DNA of 64,000 nucleotides from positions 1,178,001 to 1,242,000 of the forward strand of contig PLDA01000002.1 of the NCBI GenBank assembly GCA_003134965.1. The letters run 5' to 3'. The translations under genes were made by a program, and so were the position numbers. The stretch is from Vulcanimicrobium winogradskyi (GTDB lineage Bacteria > Vulcanimicrobiota > Vulcanimicrobiia > Vulcanimicrobiales > Vulcanimicrobiaceae). This document shows positions 41,973 through 50,563 of this stretch, piece by piece. Position 1 is the stretch's first letter; each line of letters opens with the position of its first letter. Below the pieces are notes generated by a model. That model was not told the origin of the DNA. It ran no database searches and worked only from the letters and a program-made list of their open reading frames with translations.

Positions 41973-42948
41973 GGGCAGCATCGACGAACGGCAGCCGTTC
42001 GGCCAGAGCGTTTAACGGCAGGACACGGTCGCCGCGAGTGGCGATGAAGGCGACCCGTTCGTTCTCCAAAACGGCAGAGATCCAAGCTGTTTCTCGCGGC
42101 GGCACCGCCGCGAAGGCGAGCACTCGCTGCGCGCCGCCGATGATTTCGTCATAGCGATATGAGTAATCCGCGAGTTGTCCGATCCCGTAGCGCATCCGGT
42201 CGACGACGGTTCGCGGTGATGTGACGCTCTTTGCTTCGATGAGGAAACGAGCTTCGCCCATCCGAGCAAGGAGATCGATATTGTTATTGTAGAGCGTCGA
42301 TCCGCCGCCACGAAGCACCGCATTCTGCACGATTCGGAGCGTTTCTTGATGATCGCGTCGAGCCCGTTCTTGGAGGGCGGCCGACTCGTAAATGTTAAGC
42401 TGCGCAGAATTGCCGCGGGGAACGTAACCGGCTCCAGCTGGTATTGCCGTGATCTCTCGCAAGGCGTCTGTCGGCGCAGCGACGAGCGGCAACGGGTAAG
42501 GGCTCGCCGCGATCGAATCAGTACTTGGCATCGCATCGAGATCATGCTGTGTCACGCCTGCTGCCGAGAGGATGCTCACGTACGCAAGAGGTGACAATTC
42601 GCGAACCGCCGACTGAAACTGCGGGCCGGTTACCGATTCGGTTTCGAAGTATTTTTCTCGCTCGTTGCGCAGAGGAACGAGTCGAGGAAAGCGTTGCCCG
42701 CGGAGGATGTTCACGAATCGGTGACCTGGTCGTCGATGGTCCTCGTACCATTCTCCGAGAACGCCATGTCCGAAATAGGTCCTGGAGTCGGGACGTCGCT
42801 GCGACTCGCCAAGCGGACGATAGTAGATGAACGGGTCGTAGCGTCGGACCCGCGAGAAGTATTGGTTCGGATAGTGATAGAGCGAGAATTCCGCATCCTC
42901 ATAGATGCGGTCGGCCGGCGAAAAGAGTTGGCTCAGGATGACCGGCAC
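41965..42948 (-). CDS. Candidate PD-(D/E)xK nuclease with EVE/PUA-like N-terminal domain
   Basis: 327 residues from GTG 42948; the G is shared with the stop of the upstream gene. The C-terminal region contains NNNIDLLARMGEARFLIEAK, which fits the D...ExK active site of PD-(D/E)xK enzymes. The N-terminal part has many aromatics (AEFSLYHYPNQYFSRVRRYD, PFIYYRPLGES, TYFGHGVLGEWYEDHRRPGH) as in EVE/ASCH-like PUA domains that read modified bases. I infer a restriction-type nuclease; the N-terminal call is weak. Lower GC than neighbours. No methyltransferase is nearby. Confidence 0.65.
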   Translation of the reverse strand: MPVILSQLFSPADRIYEDAEFSLYHYPNQYFSRVRRYDPFIYYRPLGESQRRPDSRTYFGHGVLGEWYEDHRRPGHRFVNILRGQRFPRLVPLRNEREKYFETESVTGPQFQSAVRELSPLAYVSILSAAGVTQHDLDAMPSTDSIAASPYPLPLVAAPTDALREITAIPAGAGYVPRGNSAQLNIYESAALQERARRDHQETLRIVQNAVLRGGGSTLYNNNIDLLARMGEARFLIEAKSVTSPRTVVDRMRYGIGQLADYSYRYDEIIGGAQRVLAFAAVPPRETAWISAVLENERVAFIATRGDRVLPLNALAERLPFVDAAPS

Positions 42949-43205
42949 TAGTTCGGCCGGCGGGTGAGGTGCCAGAAGTTGCAGTAGCGGCACTCGTAGG
43001 AGAAGAGCACGTCGCCCATGCCGTTCATCAGGGCGTGGACGTGCGCGTCGTCTTCGTCTTTGTACTGCTGCTTCGACGTGCACGAGCGTTCGACGTCGTG
43101 GTCGACGCGCGGGTCCGGTTCGAGCCGCTGCTTGACGTACCACTCCATCAGCGCGTCGGCACCCGCTTTCGGATCGGGCTTAGGCGGCCGCACACGTCGC
43201 GGCAT
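42948..43205 (-). CDS. Small zinc-finger-like protein coupled to the nuclease candidate
   Basis: 85 residues from ATG 43205. A possible zinc site is SCTSKQQYKD...YECRYCNFWHLTRR (Cys, then CxxC and His). The TAG overlaps the next gene's GTG, so the pair is coupled. Short proteins with a C...CxxC...WHL arrangement occur in phage and restriction loci, but function is unknown. Confidence 0.7.
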   Translation of the reverse strand: MPRRVRPPKPDPKAGADALMEWYVKQRLEPDPRVDHDVERSCTSKQQYKDEDDAHVHALMNGMGDVLFSYECRYCNFWHLTRRPN

Positions 43206-43244
43206 CGCAAGCGACTTCGGACGCCGGGGAGAGCCGCCCTGGCG

Positions 43245-43805
43245 TCAGGTATGCGGGGACGGCGACGGGGACGGTTTCATCACCTGGTTCAGGTCGGGCA
43301 AGCGTCTGATGGTGACGCTCGGCGCGGGGCCGGGCGTCTGGTTCGCCGCAGGCGGCATGGTCCGGTTGCGGTTGCGGTGCGCGATCTCCATCATCTCGGT
43401 GGCAGCGCCCTTCGCCTCGGGGTCCACGCCGCCGGCCTTGACCAGCGCGACATCGCGGCGAACCCGCATCGTCTTGGGGTCGTACTCGTAGGTCAGCCGG
43501 TAGGTCCCGAGGACGACCTGACCGTCGGGGGTGCGGATGAAGGCCTGGAGCGCGTTCCCGTAGGTCTTCGCATCGAACGCCTCGTTATGCGACGGTTTGA
43601 CCGTCCGGACGCGTGCCACTTGACCGAGCTTGTTGATCTCGACGGTGTACTCGACGTGGAGCGCCACCTTCGGAGCGAGCGACTTGGGCTGCAGCTTCAG
43701 GGCGTCGATCCGCTGGGGCGGCGTCCCCGAGGGGGCAGGCGTCGCGGCGAGCGCGGCCGTGCCGGCCGCCAGCAGCAGGGCGGCGGCGAGGACGGGGATC
43801 CGCAT
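43245..43805 (-). CDS. Secreted protein, TonB-C-like domain possible
   Basis: 186 residues. A signal peptide (MRIPVLAAALLLAAGTAALA) precedes ALHVEYTVEINKLGQVARVR and VLGTYRLTYEYDPKTM, which has the look of an extracytoplasmic beta domain similar to the TonB C-terminal fold. The C-terminus is Pro/Ser-rich (KPSPSPSPHT). The ATG overlaps the stop of the upstream zinc-ribbon gene by one base. Function unknown. Confidence 0.65.
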   Translation of the reverse strand: MRIPVLAAALLLAAGTAALAATPAPSGTPPQRIDALKLQPKSLAPKVALHVEYTVEINKLGQVARVRTVKPSHNEAFDAKTYGNALQAFIRTPDGQVVLGTYRLTYEYDPKTMRVRRDVALVKAGGVDPEAKGAATEMMEIAHRNRNRTMPPAANQTPGPAPSVTIRRLPDLNQVMKPSPSPSPHT

Positions 43806-43975
43806 CAGTTCCGGGAGAGCGCGGCGAACGCCGCTCCGCAGGACGCGCAGCCGACGATCACTTGAAATGTCGCACCCCGGTCGCGGAGTTCGTGCGAGCG
43901 CAAATCCTTCTCATGGCTCCCGCAGTAACGGCAGCGGGTCGAGGTAGAGTTCCCCCTCGAACGATCGTCGGTCAC
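43805..43975 (-). CDS. Small zinc-ribbon protein
   Basis: 56 residues from GTG 43975; a longer in-frame start at 44068 overlaps the promoter region of the divergent lipoprotein. Two CxxC pairs (RCRYCGSHEKDL and VGCASCGAAFAAL) make a rubredoxin-like zinc ribbon. Its TGA overlaps the ATG of the following gene (TGATG read on the minus strand), which supports that it is real. Confidence 0.65.
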   Translation of the reverse strand: MTDDRSRGNSTSTRCRYCGSHEKDLRSHELRDRGATFQVIVGCASCGAAFAALSRN

Positions 43976-44076
43976 CGTTTCCCTGTTCCCGGACCGCTCG
44001 GCGGCCCCCCTTTCGGGCCGGCCCGGAGCGCTCGGCGCGGGACGGCCGTTCGAAGCCGCCGAACGCACGGCGCGTC

Positions 44077-44499
44077 ATGTTCCATCGTCTCGCCGCCGCA
44101 CTGGTCCTCGCCCTCAGCCTCGCCGCGTGCAAAGAAAACGACGCTCCCCCGCTCGGGCAGCAGTTCTTCCATGGGGTCGGCGACGTGAAGGTCATCGAAG
44201 CGCACATCGTGCTGACCGGCGACTCGTCGGCGCAGATGGGCGCGGGTACGCTCCGCTACGTCATCGCGCGGGTCGAGCTGACCAACGACATGGGCGTCGA
44301 CCTCACGCCCGACATCTCCCACTTCTACCTGATCGACGCCAACAACAATCGCTATCAGGGGAAGGACAGCGGCTCCTCGGTGTTCACCGGCGTCAGCAAC
44401 TCGACGATGCCGCTCAAGAAAGACGAGAAGCGCGAGTACACGGTCGGCTTCCGCACCACCGATCCGAACGTCGCCGGGCAGATTCTCTACGAACGCTAA
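44077..44499 (+). CDS. Lipoprotein with DUF4352/Telokin-like domain
   Basis: 140 residues. The lipobox LSLAACKEN (Cys18) marks an inner- or outer-membrane lipoprotein. The rest has an Ig-like pattern (LRYVIARVELTNDMGVDLTP, FYLIDANNNRYQGKD, EKREYTVGFRTTD) typical of DUF4352 domains. Function unknown. The following gene starts in a different frame at its very end. Confidence 0.8.
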   Translation: MFHRLAAALVLALSLAACKENDAPPLGQQFFHGVGDVKVIEAHIVLTGDSSAQMGAGTLRYVIARVELTNDMGVDLTPDISHFYLIDANNNRYQGKDSGSSVFTGVSNSTMPLKKDEKREYTVGFRTTDPNVAGQILYER

Positions 44500-46864
44500 G
44501 CGATTCGTCGCCGCGTTCGCTGCGTTCGCGCTGAGCTGCGCGGCGCCGGCCTCCGCGGCGCGTCCGCTGCCGGACTCCGGAAAGTGGGATCGCACGTTTG
44601 CGCTCTACGTACGCGACGTCGCCGTTCCGTGGAAGCGGATCGCGGTTCGGCTCGACACGTACAGCGGCGCGCCGGTCGACTTCGCGGCGTACGAGGTCGA
44701 CTTGGCCGACGTGCTCGTCGCCGGAACGTCGCGCGCCCGAGCGATCGACACCTCGCGGCGCACGCCGGTCGCCAAGTGGCGCTTCACGCCGCCGGCCGGC
44801 TTGCGCTACACACCGAACGACGTCGAAGTGCCGCTGCAGAACCGCGAGGGCTTCTTCGTCGTCGAAGCGCGGCGCGGTGATGCCGTGCAGCAGGCGTGGC
44901 TCGACCTCACGCGGGTCGGTCTGCTCACGAAAGAATCGCCCGGCGGGATCGTGCTGTACGGCGCCGACCTGGGAACCGGCAGAGCGTTCGCAGGCATGCG
45001 CATCACGTACTTGGTGGGGCTCCAGTTCGAGTACGACAAGACCGATGCGCACGGCATCGCACGCTGGAGCGGAACGCAGCGGCCGCGCTTCGCGATCGCG
45101 GAGTGGGGGAAGAGCAAGACGTTCGTATCGTTCCTGCCGCAGCCGCCGGTCCCGTCCACGCTGGTCGGCGTCCGGGCCGAGCGTGCGAACGTGCGGGCCG
45201 GCGAACGGCTTCACGTCGTCGGTTTCGCGCGCAAGCGCCTCGGAACCGCGTACCGCCCGGCCTCGGGCGACGTGCGCGTCACGGTGAACGCGCGCGGCCG
45301 GACGCTGGCGAGCGCCGAGGCGAAACTCGACGGCGCCGGCGCGTTCGGCGCGGAGCTGGCGCTGCCGGCCGATGCTCCGGCGGGCGACGCGGCGGTCTTG
45401 GCCGCGTCCGGCGGTGCGAGCGGCGGCGCGGCGATCCACGTCGACGGAGTCGGCGACGTCGTGCTGACGGTCGCGGCGGGCTGCGGCGAGGCGTGCGCGG
45501 CCGACGGCCCGGTGCCGGTGACGGTGACCGCACGGCAGCGCGCCGACGGCGGCGTCGCCGCCGGACGCGAGGTGCGGGTTCAGGTCTTGCGCGTACCGCA
45601 CGTGCTGGCGCCGGGCGCGAACGACGACGGTACCGCGTGGGGCACGGCCGAGGTCGCCGACGTGCGGGTGACCACGGACGATACGGGGACCGCACGCTAC
45701 AGCATCCCCGCGCCGACCGACGGTCTTCCGTCGACGTACGGGATCGTCGCGACCAGCGGTGCGTCGACGGCATCGGCGCGCGTCGCCGCGCCGAACGCCC
45801 GGATCGCGCTCGACGTCGAACCGCAGGAACGCGACCTCGACATCGGCGAGCCGGCGGCGTTCGACGTGCGCGGGTTCGACGCGGCCGACGGCCGCCCGGC
45901 GAGCGGGCTCAGCGTGCGGCTGCGCATCGTGCACGGACCGACCGAACAGACGCAGCAGCTCGTGCTCGACGCCCAGGGCCGCGCGCGCGCCGTCTTCCGC
46001 AACGTCGCGCCGGGGACGAATCTCGCCTTTGCGCAGGCCGACGTCGACGGGAAGACGGTGGTCGACGTCAACGCGGTGACCGTCGCCCCGCAGGCACTGC
46101 TCGGCAACCGCTCGCGGCGGAGCGTCGAGGCGGCGATCGCGACCGACAAGGCGCGGTACCGCGTCGGCGAGCGCGTGCGCGTCGACGCGACACTGAGCGG
46201 CGCGGCCGGCGACGCGTTCCTCGATTGCGAAGGTGCGCGCGCTCTCGGCGAACAGACCGTCGGGGCCGGCGGCGGGCGCGCGAGCGCGACGTTTACCGTG
46301 CCGCAGACCGTCGGCGACGCAGCGATCGGCGTGGCCTTCGTGCGCGACGGCGCGCTGGAGTACGCGACGCAGCGGCTCGCCGTCGACGGGCCGGGCCACG
46401 CGCGCGCCACGACGCTCGCCGCCGACAAACCGGCGTACGCGCCGGGGAGCCTCGCGCACGTGACGATCGCCGACGGGAACGAAGCCGCCGGCGCGACGCT
46501 GGCGATCCGGCTCGCCGATACGCGTGCCTCGAACGGCGCGTCGTTCGACGACGCCGCGGCGGTGCTCGCCGGAACCGGTACGACGACGCAGAACCCGGCT
46601 TCGACCGACCCCGGCTGGCACGCATCGGTCGTGCCGACGCGTTCGACCGTCGTCGACCTCGCCTCGAACGAACGCAGCGCGCCGTCGGCCGAGGCGCTCG
46701 GTGCGCCCTCGGAGCATGCGCTCGTGTGGCGGATCGACCGCGCCGCGAAGGAAGGGTTCGACGTGATGCTGCCGCAGACGCCGGGGCGTTACGTCGTCTC
46801 GGTGCTGAAGGTCTCCGACGACGGCGACGTCGGCGCGGCGACGCTCGCGATCGAGGTGCGCTGA
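44498..46864 (+). CDS. Alpha-2-macroglobulin-like (MG domain) secreted protein; start codon unclear
   Basis: About 789 codons. The coding frame carries a clear signal-like segment (KRFVAAFAAFALSCAAPASA), but no ATG, GTG or TTG lies before it in frame; the first standard start (TTG 44702) falls inside the coding region and would remove the signal. The listed start marks the first codon after the preceding gene's stop overlap; candidates are non-standard codons such as ACG 44489 or ATC 44462, or a +1 shift from the preceding gene. The body is a chain of macroglobulin-type beta domains (VRAERANVRAGERLHVVGFA, TDKARYRVGERVRVDATLSG, ADKPAYAPGSLAHV). The thioester and bait-type domains of complete A2M are absent. 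Stop TGA overlaps the polA ATG. Confidence 0.65.
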   Translation, partial: KRFVAAFAAFALSCAAPASAARPLPDSGKWDRTFALYVRDVAVPWKRIAVRLDTYSGAPVDFAAYEVDLADVLVAGTSRARAIDTSRRTPVAKWRFTPPAGLRYTPNDVEVPLQNREGFFVVEARRGDAVQQAWLDLTRVGLLTKESPGGIVLYGADLGTGRAFAGMRITYLVGLQFEYDKTDAHGIARWSGTQRPRFAIAEWGKSKTFVSFLPQPPVPSTLVGVRAERANVRAGERLHVVGFARKRLGTAYRPASGDVRVTVNARGRTLASAEAKLDGAGAFGAELALPADAPAGDAAVLAASGGASGGAAIHVDGVGDVVLTVAAGCGEACAADGPVPVTVTARQRADGGVAAGREVRVQVLRVPHVLAPGANDDGTAWGTAEVADVRVTTDDTGTARYSIPAPTDGLPSTYGIVATSGASTASARVAAPNARIALDVEPQERDLDIGEPAAFDVRGFDAADGRPASGLSVRLRIVHGPTEQTQQLVLDAQGRARAVFRNVAPGTNLAFAQADVDGKTVVDVNAVTVAPQALLGNRSRRSVEAAIATDKARYRVGERVRVDATLSGAAGDAFLDCEGARALGEQTVGAGGGRASATFTVPQTVGDAAIGVAFVRDGALEYATQRLAVDGPGHARATTLAADKPAYAPGSLAHVTIADGNEAAGATLAIRLADTRASNGASFDDAAAVLAGTGTTTQNPASTDPGWHASVVPTRSTVVDLASNERSAPSAEALGAPSEHALVWRIDRAAKEGFDVMLPQTPGRYVVSVLKVSDDGDVGAATLAIEVR

Positions 46865-49527
46865 TGAGCACGCAAACCTCGATGGAACTGGGCGCGGCGC
46901 CGGGGACCGCGCGGTTGATGCTGCTCGACACCTATGGCCTGGTCTACCGGGCGTTCTTCGCGCTGCCCGAGCTCACCACCACGCGCGGCATGCGGATCGA
47001 AGCGGCCTACGGCTTCACGATGATGGTCAACAAGATCATCGCCGACGAGAAGCCGACGCACGTGATCGCAGCGTTCGACAAAGGGCTTCCGGCGGCGCGC
47101 ATCGCGCTCTATCCCCAGTACAAGGCGCAGCGCAACGAGACGCCGGATGAACTGCGCGAACAGTTCACGCTCGTGCGGCGCATCCTGGCGACGTACGACA
47201 TTCCGATCGTCGAGATCGACGGTGAGGAAGCCGACGACGTCATCGCGACGCTGGCGCGTCAGGCCGAAGAGGCGCAGCAGGACGTGCTCGTCGTGACCGG
47301 CGACCTCGACCTGCTGCAGATCGTCGACGCGCGGACGACCGTGTTGACGACGCGCCGCGGGATCACCGACCTCGGCCGCTACGACGAAGAGAAGGTCCGC
47401 GAGCGGTACACGCTCGAGCCGCGCCAGCTCCCCGACTATCGCGGGCTCAAGGGCGATCCGTCGGACAATCTTCCGGGGATCCCCGGCGTCGGCGAAAAGA
47501 CGGCGATCAAGCTCGTCAAGACGGCGGGCTCGCTCGACGCGCTGCTTGCGAATCCGGCACTCGCCGGGACACCGAAGCTGGAAGCGCTGGTGCGCGAATA
47601 CGGTGAGCAGGCGCGCGTGTGCCGCGACGTCTCGCTGATCAGCCGCGATCTGCCGGTCGCGGTCGACTGGGACGGTGCACGCTACACTCCGGCCTCGAAC
47701 GATGCCTTGTACACGCTGTACCGCGACCTCGAGTTCAAGACGCTGCTCGCCAGGCTCGAGCCGCCCGCGACGCCGCAGCCGGTCGCCAGCGACGAAGTGC
47801 TGCAGGGACGGTACTCGTCGTTCACGTCGATCACCGACCCGCCGGACTACGCGAAGCTCGCGCGGCTCATCGGCGAGACTGCGGAACGGGAACGCGTCGC
47901 TGTCGCACTGCGCGGCGACGCTTACGCGGTCTCGGCGGACGACGGTACGGCGTTCGCGTTCAACCTGTCGGCGACGAGCTTGGCGCCGGAGGTCGGCGCG
48001 GCGTTCGTCGACTTGTGGGAGCGCGTTCCGCACCTGATCGTGCACGACGCCAAGACGGTCGTGCGGGTGGGACAGCTGCCGATTCGGTACTTCGGCGACG
48101 ACCCGATGGTCGGCGCGCATTTGCTGAGCCCGTCGCGCACGTTCGCCGACGTCGGTCAGGCGTCGAGCGAGTTGCTCGGACGCTCGCTCCCGGACGACAC
48201 GCCGGCGGCCGCCGCGGACGCGGCGGGACTGCTCGCCCGAACGACGCGCGAAGAGCTGGAACGGCGCGGCCAGCTCTCGCTGTACGCCGACGTCGAGCTG
48301 CCGCTGGTTTCGGTGCTCGCGAAGATGGAGCGGGCGGGTATCGCGCTCGATCGCGACGCGCTGCGCGAGCTGGCGGTGCAGGTCGACGCGGCGGTCGAGC
48401 GGCTGCAGCACGAAATCTACGAGATTGCCGGGGAAGAGTTCAACCTCGGCAGCCCGCAGCAGCTCGGCCGCATGCTCTTCGACAAGCTCGGACTGCCCGC
48501 CGGACGTCAGAACAAGACCGGCTACGCGACCGGCGCCGACGTGCTGCAAGGTCTCGCCAAGAGCTTCCCCGTCGCGGCGAAAGTGCTCGAGTGGCGCGAG
48601 GTCTCGAAGCTCAAGAGCACCTACGTCGACGTGCTGCCGGGGCAGGTCGACGCGAACGGCCGCGTCCACACGATCTTCAACCAAACCGCGACCGCGACGG
48701 GCCGCCTGTCGTCGACCAACCCGAACCTGCAGAACATCCCCGTGCGCACGGAGGTCGGACGGCAGGTGCGCAAGGCGTTCGTCGCGCCGTCGGACGACCG
48801 CGTGCTGCTCGCGGCGGACTATTCGCAGATCGAGCTGCGGCTGATGGCGCACCTCAGCGGCGATGAGGCGATGCGCGCGGCGTTCCACGAGCATCAGGAC
48901 ATCCACGACTTCACCGCCCGGCGCATCTTCGACGTCGGTCCCTTCGCGGAGGTCACGCGGAACCAGCGCACGATGGCGAAGTCCGTCAACTTCGGGCTGC
49001 TCTACGGGATGTCGGATTTCGGGCTCGCGCAACGGCTCGAGATCGACCGCGGCACGGCGCGCGCGATGACCGAGGCGTACTTCGAGCGCTTCCCCGGCGT
49101 GCGCGGCTACATCGACCGCTGCCTCGAAGAAGCCCGCGAGCGCGGCTACGTGCAGACGCTGCTCGGCCGGCGCCGGTACATGCCCGACCTGCGCTCGAAG
49201 AACTATCCGCTGCGGGCCGCCGCCGAGCGCGAAGCAACGAACGCGCCGCTGCAAGGCTCGGCCGCCGACCTGATGAAGCTCGCGATGGTCCGCCTCGACC
49301 GTCGGCTGGAGAGCAGCGGGCTCGACGCCGTCATGCTGCTGCAGATTCACGACGAGCTGATCTTCGAGGTGGCACGGCGCGACCTCGACGCCGTCGGCCG
49401 CATCGTGAAGCACGAGATGGAGCACGCCCTCGAGCTGAGCGTCCCGATCGAAGCCACCTTAAAAACCGGCAAGACCTGGTACGACGTCGCCGCCTTCGAA
49501 CTCGACACCGTCGTCGAGGAAACATAG
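46864..49527 (+). CDS. polA: DNA polymerase I
   Basis: 887 residues. ATG 46864 overlaps the upstream stop (TGATG). The N-terminal 5' nuclease domain (LMLLDTYGLVYRAFFALPEL to LKGDPSDNLPGIPGVGEKTA) is intact. The central domain lacks the DxE motif of the 3'-5' exonuclease (VAVALRGDAYAVS in its place), so proofreading is probably lost, as in several bacterial Pol I. Polymerase motifs A (LLAADYSQIELRLMAHLSG), B (RTMAKSVNFGLLYGMSDFGL) and C (LLQIHDELIFEV) are complete. It fills gaps after Okazaki fragment and repair synthesis. Confidence 0.97.
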   Translation: MSTQTSMELGAAPGTARLMLLDTYGLVYRAFFALPELTTTRGMRIEAAYGFTMMVNKIIADEKPTHVIAAFDKGLPAARIALYPQYKAQRNETPDELREQFTLVRRILATYDIPIVEIDGEEADDVIATLARQAEEAQQDVLVVTGDLDLLQIVDARTTVLTTRRGITDLGRYDEEKVRERYTLEPRQLPDYRGLKGDPSDNLPGIPGVGEKTAIKLVKTAGSLDALLANPALAGTPKLEALVREYGEQARVCRDVSLISRDLPVAVDWDGARYTPASNDALYTLYRDLEFKTLLARLEPPATPQPVASDEVLQGRYSSFTSITDPPDYAKLARLIGETAERERVAVALRGDAYAVSADDGTAFAFNLSATSLAPEVGAAFVDLWERVPHLIVHDAKTVVRVGQLPIRYFGDDPMVGAHLLSPSRTFADVGQASSELLGRSLPDDTPAAAADAAGLLARTTREELERRGQLSLYADVELPLVSVLAKMERAGIALDRDALRELAVQVDAAVERLQHEIYEIAGEEFNLGSPQQLGRMLFDKLGLPAGRQNKTGYATGADVLQGLAKSFPVAAKVLEWREVSKLKSTYVDVLPGQVDANGRVHTIFNQTATATGRLSSTNPNLQNIPVRTEVGRQVRKAFVAPSDDRVLLAADYSQIELRLMAHLSGDEAMRAAFHEHQDIHDFTARRIFDVGPFAEVTRNQRTMAKSVNFGLLYGMSDFGLAQRLEIDRGTARAMTEAYFERFPGVRGYIDRCLEEARERGYVQTLLGRRRYMPDLRSKNYPLRAAAEREATNAPLQGSAADLMKLAMVRLDRRLESSGLDAVMLLQIHDELIFEVARRDLDAVGRIVKHEMEHALELSVPIEATLKTGKTWYDVAAFELDTVVEET

Positions 49528-49554
49528 CACCACTATGGCGATTGGCCACACCGT

Positions 49555-49578
49555 TGTCACCCTGAGCTTGTCGAAGGG
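49555..49578 (-). repeat. Dispersed repeat copy (inverted orientation)
   Basis: TGTCACCCTGAGCTTGTCGA then AGGG on the plus strand, one mismatch from the copy at 27105-27128. It lies just after polA. Repeats with this core (CTTCGACAAGCTCAG) are widespread in several soil bacterial genomes, so it may be a mobile or REP-like element. Confidence 0.85.
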
Positions 49579-49616
49579 TGGCCTTCAGCCCAGATCTCGC
49601 CAGAGGAGTTAGCGTA

Positions 49617-49880
49617 ATGCATAACTTCCTGCTCGCGGCCCTTGTCGGCTCGGCTTGGCTGGCGGGGATTTCGGAGTTGAGCCCCACGCCGCTCGGGTCC
49701 CGGACCGTTCACATCGCCGGCAGCGGCTCGCCGCCGTTCGCGGTTCGGGTCGCGCGTCTCTCCGTTGTTCCGTCGACGCACTTCGGTTCGCCTCCGACGG
49801 CGGCGGATATCGTCGTCGGTGTTGACGGCCGTAACATTCATTTCCGTTACGGGCTCGTTTGGGAGACGCCTCGCCGATAG
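49617..49880 (+). CDS. Small secreted hypothetical protein
   Basis: 87 residues from ATG 49617, with AGAGGAG 9 bases upstream. A short signal (MHNFLLAALVGSAWLAG) is followed by a hydrophilic part with SPTPLGSRTVHIAGSGSPPF. The 3' half is antisense to the truncated DUF5615 frame. Low confidence that it is expressed. Confidence 0.4.
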   Translation: MHNFLLAALVGSAWLAGISELSPTPLGSRTVHIAGSGSPPFAVRVARLSVVPSTHFGSPPTAADIVVGVDGRNIHFRYGLVWETPRR

Positions 49881-50008
49881 ACCGCCGCATCGCTGGCGCC
49901 TGTTCCGAGGGTGCGGATGTCGACGACCCGCTCGACGTCGTGGCCTTCGGCGCGGAGGGCGTTCAGAAGCGAATGCGCGCCGCTGTCTTCATCGAGCAGC
50001 AGGCGCAC
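49847..50008 (-). pseudogene. Truncated DUF5615 (PIN-like) toxin
   Basis: A 53-residue frame from GTG 50008 reads VRLLLDEDSGAHSLLNALRA then EGHDVERVVD and TGASDAAVYRR, the N-terminal half of a DUF5615 PIN-like toxin (LLDEx...GHDV...ASDxxV). It stops at 49847, before the second acidic motif (LLTLDKDF) found in whole family members, so the toxin is truncated and probably inactive. It overlaps the DUF433 antitoxin by 20 bases, in the usual order. Confidence 0.7.
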
Positions 50009-50507
50009 GATGCAGGTGAGGTTCGACGCGGCGACGCTCTTCAGCGGTTTCCGCGGCGATTAGGCCATGGTGGCGTTCGACGTAGTGGAGCGCCTCGACG
50101 ACGGCGCGACGATCCAAGTCGAATTCCTTGGCGGCGTCATCAGCGTCCCAGCCGTTCGCGCGCATGTCGGCGACGAGCTGGCCGGCGGTCTGGCGGCGAC
50201 CCTTCAGAACTAATTGACGACGCCAAGCGTGTGGGACGCGTACCAGAAAATCGTACGAGGAGTCGGGCCGCAACGCACGGGTGACGTCGGGGAACGCGTC
50301 GATCGCCTGCGGATCGTCGGCGCGGTGCAAGCTCAGCACCTGGCCCGCGCGGACCGCATCAACGACGCGCTTCCAAAAGCCGAGCAGATCTCGCCCGGCT
50401 TGGCTCTCGTTCTCGGCGCCGAATGCCTCACGAAGGAGGTCGACCGCCTCCTCGTCTCCGGGGCGCAGTTCGACCTGCCACCGCCGCCGAAGCGGTTTCT
50501 GTGTCAT
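49989..50507 (-). CDS. DUF433-type antitoxin with N-terminal extension
   Basis: 172 residues from ATG 50507. The C-terminal part (RRQTAGQLVADMRANGWDAD then DAAKEFDLDRRAVVEALHYV) is a DUF433 winged-helix domain, the usual partner of DUF5615. The first 100 residues (RRRWQVELRPGDEEAVDLLR, GRDLLGFWKRVVDAVRAGQV) are not DUF433 and could be an extra domain. The ATG sits inside a perfect palindrome with a good -10 box, so autoregulation is likely. Confidence 0.75.
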   Translation of the reverse strand: MTQKPLRRRWQVELRPGDEEAVDLLREAFGAENESQAGRDLLGFWKRVVDAVRAGQVLSLHRADDPQAIDAFPDVTRALRPDSSYDFLVRVPHAWRRQLVLKGRRQTAGQLVADMRANGWDADDAAKEFDLDRRAVVEALHYVERHHGLIAAETAEERRRVEPHLHRAPAAR

Positions 50508-50543
50508 GGCTCCAATTATATGCCATTTGGAGCCATGACGCAA
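50504..50543 (-). promoter_or_regulatory. Palindromic operator with leaderless promoter for the DUF433 gene
   Basis: Inverted repeat TCATGGCTCCA (50504-50514) and TGGAGCCATGA (50528-50538), 13 bases apart, around ATG 50507. Between the arms the minus strand has TATAAT (50520-50515), with TTGCGT 17 bases further up (50543-50538). Transcription would begin at or near the ATG, so the mRNA may be leaderless. Confidence 0.75.
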
Positions 50544-50563
50544 ATCGCTTGCCTGCTAGGCAC

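Noticed and set aside
44414..46717. 767-codon minus-strand frame opposite the macroglobulin-like gene
   Set aside because: Arg/Val-rich shadow; the plus frame shows repeated beta-domain motifs.
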